Origin: an uncultured Eubacteriales bacterium
Lineage (GTDB): Bacteria > Bacillota > Clostridia > Oscillospirales > Oscillospiraceae
Assembly (NCBI GenBank): GCA_902475435.1
Contig: CABRZL010000038.1
Location: 1-17,121, forward strand
Direction of reading: 5' to 3'
Length of the DNA stretch: 17,121 nt
Under the pieces are notes generated by a model. That model did not search any database. It saw nothing but the letters and a program-made list of their open reading frames with translations, and had not been told where the DNA came from. Below, piece after piece: positions 6,976 to 13,076 of this stretch. Position numbers and translations under genes: made by a program. Each line of letters opens with the position of its first letter. Positions within the stretch are counted from its first letter, which is position 1.

Positions 6976-7487
6976 TTGCCGACCTGCTGATTCCCGGCAT
7001 CTTAGCTTTCACCGCCTGCTTTTCTCTACACCGGAAAGAAAATATCTATACGGCCATGACCGATGGAGCAGCAGGAGGGCTCCGTCTTTTAGCCACGATT
7101 ATACCGTCGTTAATCGTCCTGTTATGCGCCATCAATATGCTCCGTGCAAGCGGCACCCTGGATGCCTTATCTCAACTGTTGAGGCCGGTATGCAATATCA
7201 TTGGTCTTCCTCCTGAAACACTGCCTCTGGTACTGATACGCCCCTTCAGCGGCAGCGCCGCATTGGCCGTTGGAGCTGATTTAATGCGGCAATACGGTGT
7301 GGACTCTTTAATTGGACGTACTGCAGCGGTTATGCTTGGCTCTACAGAAACAACATTCTACACAATCAGTGTCTACTATGGCGCTGCTGGTATCCGTCGT
7401 TCTCGTCACACCATTCCAGCGGCACTATGCGCAGATCTGGTTGGTTTTCTGTCAGCAGCTTTGTTTACCAGATTGTTGATGGGATAG
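6972..7487 (+). CDS. spmB: spore maturation protein B
   Basis: SpmB is the partner of SpmA in spore core dehydration and carries the same Gate-type membrane domain. The product is 171 residues (family about 178) with several hydrophobic helices. The conserved RPFSGSAALAVGADL and LGSTETTFYTISVYYGA segments are diagnostic of SpmB. The start overlaps the spmA stop by four bases, so it is fixed by coupling; a GAGAGG stretch at the end of spmA can serve as binding site. A hairpin about 45 bases after the stop ends the two-gene operon. Confidence 0.95.
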   Translation: MIADLLIPGILAFTACFSLHRKENIYTAMTDGAAGGLRLLATIIPSLIVLLCAINMLRASGTLDALSQLLRPVCNIIGLPPETLPLVLIRPFSGSAALAVGADLMRQYGVDSLIGRTAAVMLGSTETTFYTISVYYGAAGIRRSRHTIPAALCADLVGFLSAALFTRLLMG

Positions 7488-7531
7488 ATGCTTCCTATTT
7501 TCTGTAAATAATGTCTATTTTTATACAAAAG

Positions 7532-7559
7532 TAAGGACGACCCCATCGGGCCGTCCTTA
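7532..7559. terminator. bidirectional hairpin terminator between spmB and the DUF1934 gene
   Basis: An 8-bp stem (TAAGGACG / CGTCCTTA) with an inner CCC/GGG pairing sits between two convergent genes. Downstream on the minus strand the hairpin runs into CTTTTG, and on the plus strand into TGTTTCTGCTTTT; neither U tract is perfect. Confidence 0.75.
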
Positions 7560-7570
7560 TGTTTCTGCTT

Positions 7571-8017
7571 TTATTGCAGAGGCCGCTCCACATTCCCCGG
7601 CTTCCGCACATCAATGATAAAAGAGTTTAAACCTTGGGCTAAATTTTCAATCTCAATTCCATAACTGATTTCCAATCTTCCACCCTCAGGCCCCAGATCG
7701 TTCTTCAACCGCCGGGCTTTGATCCCAATGGTCAACGCCCCATAACCCATATCATAGAGTGATACGTTCTTCTTCCCCTTCTCAAAGACCATCTGGGACT
7801 GTACTGCTCCAGTACGGGTCAACACCACATTGTCCGTCCCCACGGCAAACGTAGTCGTAGTCCCTTCCATCCCTGTCATCTCAGATTCCTCATAGCTGAG
7901 ATACACTACATCTCCCTCTCGTTTCATGACACCATCGGTGACAATCTGTACGGTCTGTTTTTCTTCCCCAACAAACTTTTGCGTACCTTCTACAGAAATT
8001 ACAACAGGTTCTTCCAT
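7571..8017 (-). CDS. DUF1934 family beta-barrel protein (YwiB-like)
   Basis: This 148-residue protein matches the pattern of the DUF1934/YwiB family, whose Bacillus member (about 142 residues) folds as a calycin-like beta barrel of unknown function. The segment DVVYLSYEESEMTGMEGTTT and the C-terminal LEISYGIEI strand pairs fit the family. The frame is open upstream, but the ATG at 8017 has GAAAGG, located within the last codons of murI, at a suitable distance, and earlier in-frame codons lie inside murI. It starts four bases after the murI stop, so it is translationally linked to ddl-murI. Its place in a cell-wall operon hints at an envelope-related role, which is only an inference. Confidence 0.88.
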   Translation of the reverse strand: MEEPVVISVEGTQKFVGEEKQTVQIVTDGVMKREGDVVYLSYEESEMTGMEGTTTTFAVGTDNVVLTRTGAVQSQMVFEKGKKNVSLYDMGYGALTIGIKARRLKNDLGPEGGRLEISYGIEIENLAQGLNSFIIDVRKPGNVERPLQ

Positions 8018-8021
8018 ATTT

Positions 8022-8837
8022 TCAATACCTTTCAATATCAACTTGTTCCACCAGCTCATCCACCCGCTGCTGAAGAAATAATGAAGCCATTTCAGAAAAC
8101 CCTTCTGTGGAATCGCTGACATAATATTTGCATGTGCCCTTCTCCTGGTTTCCGGAGAGCATATCCGCCCGCCGAAGCGTCTCTGCCAATTGGCAAGCTG
8201 CTTCACGTCCGGAATTGATAAGCGTTACCTGCGGGCCCATACAGGCAGAGATTACATCCCACAGAAGCGGATAATGCGTACAACCCAGTATCAGTGTGTC
8301 ACAGCCCCATTCTTTGAGTGGCTGGAGATATTCTTCTACGATCATCTCTACTGGTATATCGCCAGGACGAAATCGATTATTTTCTACCAGGGGCACCAAC
8401 AACGGACATGCCACACTCTTGATTTGCGCTCGCGGGTTCAGTTCCCGTATAATAGCATCGTAGGCCCTTGCCTTAACCGTTGCACTGGTACCGATGACAC
8501 CAATTCGATTATTGGTGGTCGCCGCAGCCGCTTTTTTCGCCGTAGGACGCAATGCTCCGCAAATTGGCAGATCATATTCCCTCTGAACTCTGGCCCCTGC
8601 AACCGTATCGGCAGTATTACAGGCAATGACAATGGCTTTGATATCAAATTGAAGCAAAAAATTGATATCCTGACGTGTATATTTCAAAATAATTTCGTGG
8701 GATCGGCTGCCATAGGGCACCCGTCCCGTATCTCCAAAGTAAATGATATCCTCACCTGGAAGCTGCTCCATCAGCTGTCGAACAGCTGTCAAACCGCCCA
8801 ACCCGGAATCAAATACACCAATCGGTCGTTTATCCAT
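8022..8837 (-). CDS. murI: glutamate racemase
   Basis: MurI interconverts L- and D-glutamate and supplies the D-Glu of the peptidoglycan stem peptide. The 271-residue protein has the expected motifs: GVFDSGLGGLT at 7-17 with the catalytic Asp and Ser, PYGSR at 41-45, and the two catalytic cysteines in ACNTA (Cys73) and GCTHYP (Cys186). The start ATG lies behind GGAGGAG and overlaps the last 8 bases of ddl, and the stop is four bases from the DUF1934 start, so the three genes form a tight operon. Confidence 0.96.
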   Translation of the reverse strand: MDKRPIGVFDSGLGGLTAVRQLMEQLPGEDIIYFGDTGRVPYGSRSHEIILKYTRQDINFLLQFDIKAIVIACNTADTVAGARVQREYDLPICGALRPTAKKAAAATTNNRIGVIGTSATVKARAYDAIIRELNPRAQIKSVACPLLVPLVENNRFRPGDIPVEMIVEEYLQPLKEWGCDTLILGCTHYPLLWDVISACMGPQVTLINSGREAACQLAETLRRADMLSGNQEKGTCKYYVSDSTEGFSEMASLFLQQRVDELVEQVDIERY

Positions 8838-9900
8838 GGAGCTCCTCCATCGCAAGCCGGATCAGTTCATCCAGTAGCTTTTCATAGGGCAGACCACTGG
8901 CCTCAAACAGTTTAGGGTACATGGAAATGGAGGTAAATCCAGGCAATGTATTGATCTCGTTGAACACAACTTCCTCCCCATCGTAAGTCACGAAAAAGTC
9001 AACCCGACTAAGTCCGCTGCACCCCATAACCTTATAGACCTCTACTGCGGATTGTCGAATTTTCTCCGCCGATCTTTTCGGAATCTCTGCCGGAATCACC
9101 GTTCGAGACTGCTGAGAAAGATATTTGGCCTCATAATCATAAAACTCTGCTCCAGCCATTATTTCGCCTACAACGGAGGCCACAGGTTCGCGATTGCCTA
9201 ACACCGCCACCTCTACTTCATGCCCGGCAATAAATTCTTCCACCAATACCTTACTGTCGTATTTTGCGGCCAAACGGAGTGCATCCTTCAGTTCCTCGGT
9301 ACAACGAACCTTACTGACCCCAACGGAAGAACCAGTGCCAGAAGGCTTTACGAACAGAGGGTAATCACCGCCCGATTCAATATCCAAAATCAACTTCTCA
9401 AGATTGTGTTCAATGCTCTCTCGCCGAGCCAGATACCAGTTTGCCTGCCGAATACCGGTCTCTCCCACCAAAAGTTTTGTAACTGTTTTATCCATACTGG
9501 AGGCAGAGGCCTCTACACCAGAACCAACACAGGGAATTCCAGCCACTTGCATCAGCCCTTGGATGGAACCATCCTCACCATTTTCTCCGTGAAGCACCGG
9601 AAACACACAGTCAAGCGTTACGGTCTCCACACCTGCTTCCCGCCACAGCAAAAGGCCCTGACCTCGGGAAGGCGAAATCGCCGCCGGGCAATTTTCTGGA
9701 TACTCCTCCCAGGTATTTGCCGGAAGCCTGGACCAATCTGTACCAGCGTAATATATCCACTTTCCCTGTTTTGTGATACCCACGGGATAAATGTTATATG
9801 TATTATGATTTAAATGATTCAAAATGGATTCTGCCGAACGAAGAGAAACCTCATACTCTGGAGAAACTCCACCGAAGAGAACACATAGATTGATTGCCAT
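8830..9900 (-). CDS. ddl: D-alanine--D-alanine ligase
   Basis: Ddl joins two D-alanines with ATP to make the terminal dipeptide of the peptidoglycan precursor. The protein is 356 residues, the normal length. It shows LFGGVSPEYEVS with the catalytic Glu at 15, HGENGEDG at 104-111, the ATP-grasp loop KPSGTGSSVGVSK at 185-197, the omega loop EFYDYEAKY at 252-260, and the metal-binding Asp301 and NEINTLPG at 314-321. The omega-loop Tyr-Lys-Tyr pattern indicates D-Ala-D-Ala rather than D-Ala-D-Lac (VanA-type) specificity. Of two nearby ATGs the second (9900) is spaced seven bases from GAGG and matches the family start; 9906 is possible. It leads the ddl-murI-DUF1934 operon. Confidence 0.96.
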   Translation of the reverse strand: MAINLCVLFGGVSPEYEVSLRSAESILNHLNHNTYNIYPVGITKQGKWIYYAGTDWSRLPANTWEEYPENCPAAISPSRGQGLLLWREAGVETVTLDCVFPVLHGENGEDGSIQGLMQVAGIPCVGSGVEASASSMDKTVTKLLVGETGIRQANWYLARRESIEHNLEKLILDIESGGDYPLFVKPSGTGSSVGVSKVRCTEELKDALRLAAKYDSKVLVEEFIAGHEVEVAVLGNREPVASVVGEIMAGAEFYDYEAKYLSQQSRTVIPAEIPKRSAEKIRQSAVEVYKVMGCSGLSRVDFFVTYDGEEVVFNEINTLPGFTSISMYPKLFEASGLPYEKLLDELIRLAMEELHG

Positions 9901-9944
9901 TATCATACCTCATTTCTTGGCGTTTGGCTATTGACTATCTTTAT

Positions 9945-9973
9945 ATAATATGATAAAACATGCTATAAAACAA
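9945..9973 (-). promoter_or_regulatory. probable sigma-A promoter of the ddl-murI operon
   Basis: On the minus strand TTGTTT (9973-9968), a 17-base spacer and TATTAT (9950-9945) lie about 45 bases before the ddl start. The match is good but not perfect. The -35 touches the arm of a perfect inverted repeat. Confidence 0.55.
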
Positions 9974-10000
9974 GTCCTAATTTTAATTCAATTAGGACTT
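9972..10000. promoter_or_regulatory. 11-bp perfect inverted repeat between ddl and the orphan gene
   Basis: AAGTCCTAATT (9972-9982) and AATTAGGACTT (9990-10000) are perfect complements around a 7-base spacer. One arm overlaps the ddl -35. No gene ends here on either strand, so a terminator role is not obvious. An operator or a transcript-start structure is more likely. Confidence 0.5.
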
Positions 10001-10056
10001 ACAAAAATTTCTCTGGAACTTTTCTCCCCACAGTGGAAATTTCCTTGGAAAGCGTA

Positions 10057-10062
10057 TATAAT
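10057..10062 (+). promoter_or_regulatory. -10 element for the orphan acidic protein gene
   Basis: TATAAT lies 22 bases upstream of the gene start, with a weak TGGAAA -35-like hexamer 17 bases further up inside the palindrome GGAAATTTCC (10035-10044). The short leader and an AGGAGGG binding site (10071-10077) support expression from here. Confidence 0.5.
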
Positions 10063-10084
10063 GAAAACAAAGGAGGGCTGAACG

Positions 10085-10495
10085 ATGCGAATCGAGCTGA
10101 CTGAAAAAGAGTTTCGCCGGCTGCTGGACATGGTCTATATCGGCAACTGGATTCTCAATTCCGCCCGAGGTACGGACCGTTTTGAGGATTATGATAAAGT
10201 CGAAAGCAAGATTTTCTCCTATTGCAAGGATCACGGAATGCAAACGTTGGCGGAGCGTTTTAACGGTGAGGTCGTTCCGTCCCGTGCCTTCGCCGAAGGT
10301 GGCATTCACGAAGCTATTATGGACTATGAAGACGCTGTTTTTTTTGATATCTTGGCTGAGGAATTGGCCCGGCGTGATATGGATTATGCTCCCATTTCCG
10401 CTCAGAATTATGACGAGCTAGTTGCTCGTATGGACGAATATATGGAAGAATTTGAACAAAACGGCACGGATCGGTTGCAGTTGGAAGATGTATAG
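10085..10495 (+). CDS. acidic hypothetical protein, 136 residues
   Basis: I do not recognise this protein. It is clearly a gene: AGGAGGG seven bases before the ATG, a -10 element upstream and a strong terminator directly after the stop. The product is rich in Asp and Glu, looks mainly helical, has no signal peptide or membrane segment, and has one Cys. The first third (LTEKEFRRLLDMVYIGNWI) is a mixed amphipathic/hydrophobic helix; the last 30 residues (YDELVARMDEYMEEFEQ) form a predicted acidic amphipathic helix. It is flanked by convergent DUF3795 and divergent ddl genes, and appears to be transcribed alone. Soluble cytoplasmic location is inferred; no function can be assigned. Confidence 0.85.
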   Translation: MRIELTEKEFRRLLDMVYIGNWILNSARGTDRFEDYDKVESKIFSYCKDHGMQTLAERFNGEVVPSRAFAEGGIHEAIMDYEDAVFFDILAEELARRDMDYAPISAQNYDELVARMDEYMEEFEQNGTDRLQLEDV

Positions 10496-10498
10496 TGC

Positions 10499-10537
10499 AA
10501 AGCGCATGGAATCGAAACTTTGATTCCATGCGCTTTT
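10499..10537. terminator. strong hairpin terminator between convergent genes
   Basis: A perfect 15-bp stem (10499-10513 with 10522-10536, loop GAAACTTT) ends in TTTTATT on the plus strand. It lies directly between two convergent stop codons. It should act best in the plus direction and may also stop the DUF3795 transcript. Confidence 0.9.
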
Positions 10538-10538
10538 A

Positions 10539-10916
10539 TTATCGTTTCCCGGTTTCAATAAACAACATATGCTGATCTAAATCTTCAAATTCATCATAGT
10601 CTCCAATGACTCCATCCCGGTGATAAACTACCCCCTGCGCCTCATTTTGCTCTAGGCAGTCCAGAAGTTTCTCTTCTCCATGGCGCCGAATATATTCCGT
10701 AAATCCATAGGGCTTTATCTTGTCCATAAGCCCTTTTCGACAGTTTTCTTTACAGGCATAACAGCCTGCAATGCCCTTTTTCAACGAGCATTTTCGGTTC
10801 CAGCAGTTGGAATCTGGACACTGACCGGAATCACAGCCACTACACTGATCGTTTTCCGAGCAAAGGCAACAGGCCAATCCGCACCTTCCAATGCCAAGTT
10901 CACGCTTCATTTTCAT
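10539..10916 (-). CDS. DUF3795 domain cysteine-rich protein
   Basis: This 125-residue protein has a dense N-terminal set of cysteines (about residues 12-62, including CGLACCLC, CSGC, CYACKENC), the pattern of the DUF3795 family, thought to bind zinc or an iron-sulfur cluster. The C-terminal part is helical and then acidic (DYDEFEDLDQ). It is cytoplasmic by appearance, with no signal peptide. AAGGA seven bases before the ATG supports the start at 10916; an ATG two codons later is possible. The function of the family is not established. It appears to be transcribed alone, being bounded by hairpins on both sides. No clear -10 element was found upstream. Confidence 0.85.
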   Translation of the reverse strand: MKMKRELGIGRCGLACCLCSENDQCSGCDSGQCPDSNCWNRKCSLKKGIAGCYACKENCRKGLMDKIKPYGFTEYIRRHGEEKLLDCLEQNEAQGVVYHRDGVIGDYDEFEDLDQHMLFIETGKR

Positions 10917-10965
10917 CTATCCTTCCTTTGAATGATAAGATACCCTCAGCACAATGATTCCTCTT

Positions 10966-11008
10966 CTTTTGTCAACCCATTTGACAAAAGCGTAAACCAT
11001 TTACGCTT
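10966..11008. terminator. two overlapping perfect palindromes; terminator of the two-gene cassette
   Basis: Two hairpins share three bases: CTTTTGTCAA / TTGACAAAAG (10966-10975 and 10981-10990) and AAGCGTAAA / TTTACGCTT (10988-10996 and 11000-11008). On the minus strand the second is followed by TTTTGTC, about 30 bases after the stop of the 116-residue gene, so it can terminate that transcript. The first palindrome then lies in the DUF3795 upstream region and could be an operator. Confidence 0.6.
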
Positions 11009-11038
11009 ATCTTTCTATGTTTCTCGGCTTCGACTGAT

Positions 11039-11389
11039 TTAAATTTTATGATCACATACATTAGATTTGGCCAAACATTTTATGTTTTGAACATTCAAAT
11101 TTCGAACACGTTTCAGAACTTTCTTTCCATGATAAATCACCGGATAAAATGTTGAGCTTCTAACTTCAAAGGATACGGAACATCCGGGCTGATATTCCTC
11201 AAATGGTTGTGTATTTCCCCAATCTGCCAGCCAATGCTGTTCGGAACCCCATCTGTTTTCAGCTTCTTCTCTGGATTCTCCCTGATTTCGTCTTTTGTTT
11301 AAAATCAATGCTCGATCAAGTTTACCATTCACTCTATAAAATATGGCATTTGCAGATATGTAATAGTCCAAAACTTTTGCTTGATACAA
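11039..11389 (-). CDS. hypothetical protein, 116 residues, TTG start
   Basis: I do not recognise this protein. Translation must begin at TTG: an in-frame TGA lies two codons upstream, the product has no internal methionine, and GAGGG precedes the TTG by nine bases. The product is basic overall, soluble, with several aromatic residues (two WG pairs, YY, FY) and a Lys/Arg/Asn-rich C-terminus (KKVLKRVRNLNVQN). It starts 14 bases after the stop of the 169-residue gene, which implies one operon. The stretch is noticeably AT-rich compared with the surrounding core genes (one 60-base line near the end is about 23% GC), suggesting recent acquisition. Confidence 0.75.
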   Translation of the reverse strand: MYQAKVLDYYISANAIFYRVNGKLDRALILNKRRNQGESREEAENRWGSEQHWLADWGNTQPFEEYQPGCSVSFEVRSSTFYPVIYHGKKVLKRVRNLNVQNIKCLAKSNVCDHKI

Positions 11390-11403
11390 TGTGTCTCACC
11401 CTC

Positions 11404-11913
11404 TTATACATTTCGAATTGTTACTACTATCTCACTAAAATCATAACCAATGGGTCCCAAAATTCTCGTTGTCAAAATATTCAGCAGTGTTTCCGTGTCA
11501 TAATGCGTTTCCATATATAACGTGTCGCTGATTGCCAAAGGACTGCGCATTTCTTTTGGATTTTCTGCCAAAAGAACCCGCTTTTTGCCCGATACTTTCC
11601 CGCAAAGTCCTTCCAAGGCTCTTTTATATTTTGGTTCTGAAATACAATCTTGTACAATTTCATCAACTAGCTGTTTCCATGTTCTTACCCGAATTGGCGG
11701 CTTTTCTCCAATAATAACACTTGTCGGTTTTTTCCCTTTAAATACTGCTGCCCCAGCCGTCAGAGGATATTTCACTTCATACGGCTTCGCATATTCCTTT
11801 CGATCTTCCATATGTTGTTCTTTGGCGGCCTGCTCAATCAGGACGTCAAATTCTGTATTTACTTCCTGTATGATCCGCTTTCTCATAGCTTCCAACTGGT
11901 GAATGATGTCCAT
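11404..11913 (-). CDS. hypothetical protein, 169 residues
   Basis: I do not recognise this protein. The start is fixed by AAGGAGG five bases upstream, and a near-consensus promoter lies about 50 bases before it. The first 40 residues look like a charged helix or coiled coil (LEAMRKRIIQEVNTEFDVLI). The middle contains GAAVFKGKKPTSVIIG, which could be a small beta-sheet followed by a helix (RTWKQLVDEIVQDC). The C-terminal part holds a Lys/Arg-rich KVSGKKRVLL and a TETLLNILTTRIL helix. The pattern of a short strand pair plus helix resembles small DNA- or nucleotide-binding modules in mobile elements, but this is a guess. There is no signal peptide or membrane segment. It forms an operon with the 116-residue gene. 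Confidence 0.8.
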   Translation of the reverse strand: MDIIHQLEAMRKRIIQEVNTEFDVLIEQAAKEQHMEDRKEYAKPYEVKYPLTAGAAVFKGKKPTSVIIGEKPPIRVRTWKQLVDEIVQDCISEPKYKRALEGLCGKVSGKKRVLLAENPKEMRSPLAISDTLYMETHYDTETLLNILTTRILGPIGYDFSEIVVTIRNV

Positions 11914-11961
11914 GGCGTCCTCCTTATATATTAGCACGTGTTTTACTGTATTTATGCTCTT

Positions 11962-11990
11962 AATATACACCAGCTGTTCAAATATGTCAA
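11962..11990 (-). promoter_or_regulatory. near-consensus sigma-A promoter of the two-gene cassette
   Basis: On the minus strand TTGACA (11990-11985), a 17-base spacer and TATATT (11967-11962) match 11 of 12 consensus positions. The spacer contains the palindrome CAGCTG, a possible repressor contact. The gene start is about 48 bases downstream. Confidence 0.88.
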
Positions 11991-12007
11991 TAGGAATAAA
12001 GAATTAT

Positions 12008-12075
12008 CGACAAAAAATCATATAAATTTGCCACCTATGCTGTCTCGCATAGGTGGCAAATTTATATGATTGTCG
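12008..12075 (-). terminator. very long inverted repeat, terminator of spoVAC
   Basis: A perfect 25-bp inverted repeat (12016-12040 with 12047-12071, loop TGTCTC) is extended by four more pairs (CGAC/GTCG) beyond a 4-A bulge. It overlaps the last codons and stop of spoVAC. On the minus strand the core GCCACCTATGC stem is followed by a T-rich stretch and GATTTTTTG. It is longer than most intrinsic terminators. Confidence 0.8.
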
Positions 12076-12505
12076 TCAACCAATAAATTACTCCATACAC
12101 CGCGCTTGCCGTCATTCCATACACTAAAACAGGACCTGCAATGGTAAACATTTTGGTGCAGGTTCCATTGGTTACAGACTCGGTTTTAAATTCCATGGCT
12201 GGTGACACTACAGAATTTGCAAAACCTGTTATGGGTACAATTGTTCCGGCGCCAGCTACTTTTGCCATCCGGTCATAGACTCCAATTCCTGTTAACAAAG
12301 CCCCTAGAAACACCATCGTCATCGAGGTGGCTGTAGCGGATAAATCCTGACTTAACCCTGTCAAGCTCCAGCCATTTAAAATCAATTGGCCTAGCACACA
12401 AATCAAGCCTCCGGACCAGAAGGCGTTAAGCATATCTACCAGTGTATTGGAATTCGGGGAATATGTCTTTACAAGTTCGCTGTATTGCATACTGGTGATT
12501 TTCAT
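12062..12505 (-). CDS. spoVAC: stage V sporulation protein AC homologue
   Basis: SpoVAC is a membrane protein of the SpoVA system, which moves dipicolinic acid into the forming spore and out during germination; the Bacillus protein acts as a mechanosensitive channel. The 147-residue product matches family length (about 150). It has an N-terminal cytoplasmic segment (YSELVKTYSP), then four hydrophobic stretches, and the signature GVYDRMAKVAGAGTIVPITG followed by FANSVVSPAMEFK, which separates it from SpoVAE/AEB. ATG at 12505 has GGGAG eight bases upstream; a TTG five codons earlier is the alternative. It stands alone, without spoVAD or spoVAE, between the ribosomal operon and the accessory cassette. 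A CATACT hexamer upstream is not convincing as a sigma-G promoter. Confidence 0.92.
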   Translation of the reverse strand: MKITSMQYSELVKTYSPNSNTLVDMLNAFWSGGLICVLGQLILNGWSLTGLSQDLSATATSMTMVFLGALLTGIGVYDRMAKVAGAGTIVPITGFANSVVSPAMEFKTESVTNGTCTKMFTIAGPVLVYGMTASAVYGVIYWLTTII

Positions 12506-12655
12506 AAAACCATCTCCCAAATCAGTATGTCCAAAACAGCCATACTAAAACAGGTATTTTATGTAACTTCAGTACGTTATTTCATAACGGTATCAATCGA
12601 ATCTTAGTTGTCTTCAATCAATTTATTTTTACAAAATGAAATAATTGCTTTTTTA

Positions 12656-12689
12656 CATAAAAGCGCCCCGCCGCATTTTTGCGGCGGGG
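12656..12689 (-). terminator. terminator of the ribosomal protein operon
   Basis: On the minus strand a perfect 10-bp GC-rich stem (CCCCGCCGCA / TGCGGCGGGG, loop AAAA) is followed by CGCTTTTATG. It begins 12 bases after the rplQ stop. Confidence 0.93.
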
Positions 12690-12701
12690 ATTCCTTCCAT
12701 A

Positions 12702-13046
12702 TTACTTTACCAGCTCAATAACGGCCAGCTCCGCGGCATCGCCGCGACGAGGCCCAACACGGGTAATCCTAGTGTAACCACCATTGCGCTCATTGTAAGA
12801 AGGTGCAATCTCCTTGAACAGCTTGGTGACCACGTCCTCCTTTGTAATATAGCTCAGTGCCTTCCGGCGAGAAGCCAAAGTACCAGATTTACCCAACGTA
12901 ATCATTTTTTCAGCTACAGGCTGAACTTCCTTGGCCCGGGTAACGGTGGTCTCAATACGACCTTTCTCCAGCAGATCTGTGGTCAGCTGACGCAGCATAG
13001 CCTTGCGCTGAGCGGAAGTTCTGCCGAGTTTACGGGTTCCGAACAT
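12702..13046 (-). CDS. rplQ: 50S ribosomal protein L17
   Basis: L17 is a large-subunit protein near the exit of the peptide tunnel. The 114-residue product has the family's RKLGR start, the TTVTRAKEVQPVAEKMIT helix and the C-terminal NGGYTRITRVGPRRGDAAE signature, and normal length. AAAGGAGG precedes the ATG. It is the last gene of the operon, 30 bases after rpoA and just before the terminator. Genes for the ECF transporter ATPases that often follow in Bacillota are absent. Confidence 0.97.
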   Translation of the reverse strand: MFGTRKLGRTSAQRKAMLRQLTTDLLEKGRIETTVTRAKEVQPVAEKMITLGKSGTLASRRKALSYITKEDVVTKLFKEIAPSYNERNGGYTRITRVGPRRGDAAELAVIELVK

Positions 13047-13076
13047 TCTTATTACCTCCTTTGCAAAAGGTTATGC

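Noticed and set aside
8190..8915. A 241-codon plus-strand frame opposite murI and ddl
   Set aside because: It is the shadow of two strongly supported genes and has no ribosome binding site or family-like sequence.
8830..9900. Ddl as a VanA/VanB-type D-Ala-D-Lac ligase
   Set aside because: The omega loop reads FYDYEAKY, the D-Ala-D-Ala type, and no vanH or vanX gene is adjacent.
10338..10345. Run of eight T residues inside the orphan gene, possible slippage site
   Set aside because: The frame is intact on both sides and there is no sign of a second product; ordinary Phe-Phe coding explains it.
10970..10975. TTGACA upstream of the DUF3795 gene as a -35 element
   Set aside because: No acceptable -10 lies 16-18 bases downstream; the hexamer belongs to a palindrome.
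12524..12529. CATACT upstream of spoVAC as a sporulation-sigma -10
   Set aside because: No matching -35 at the right distance, and it lies very close to the ribosome binding site.
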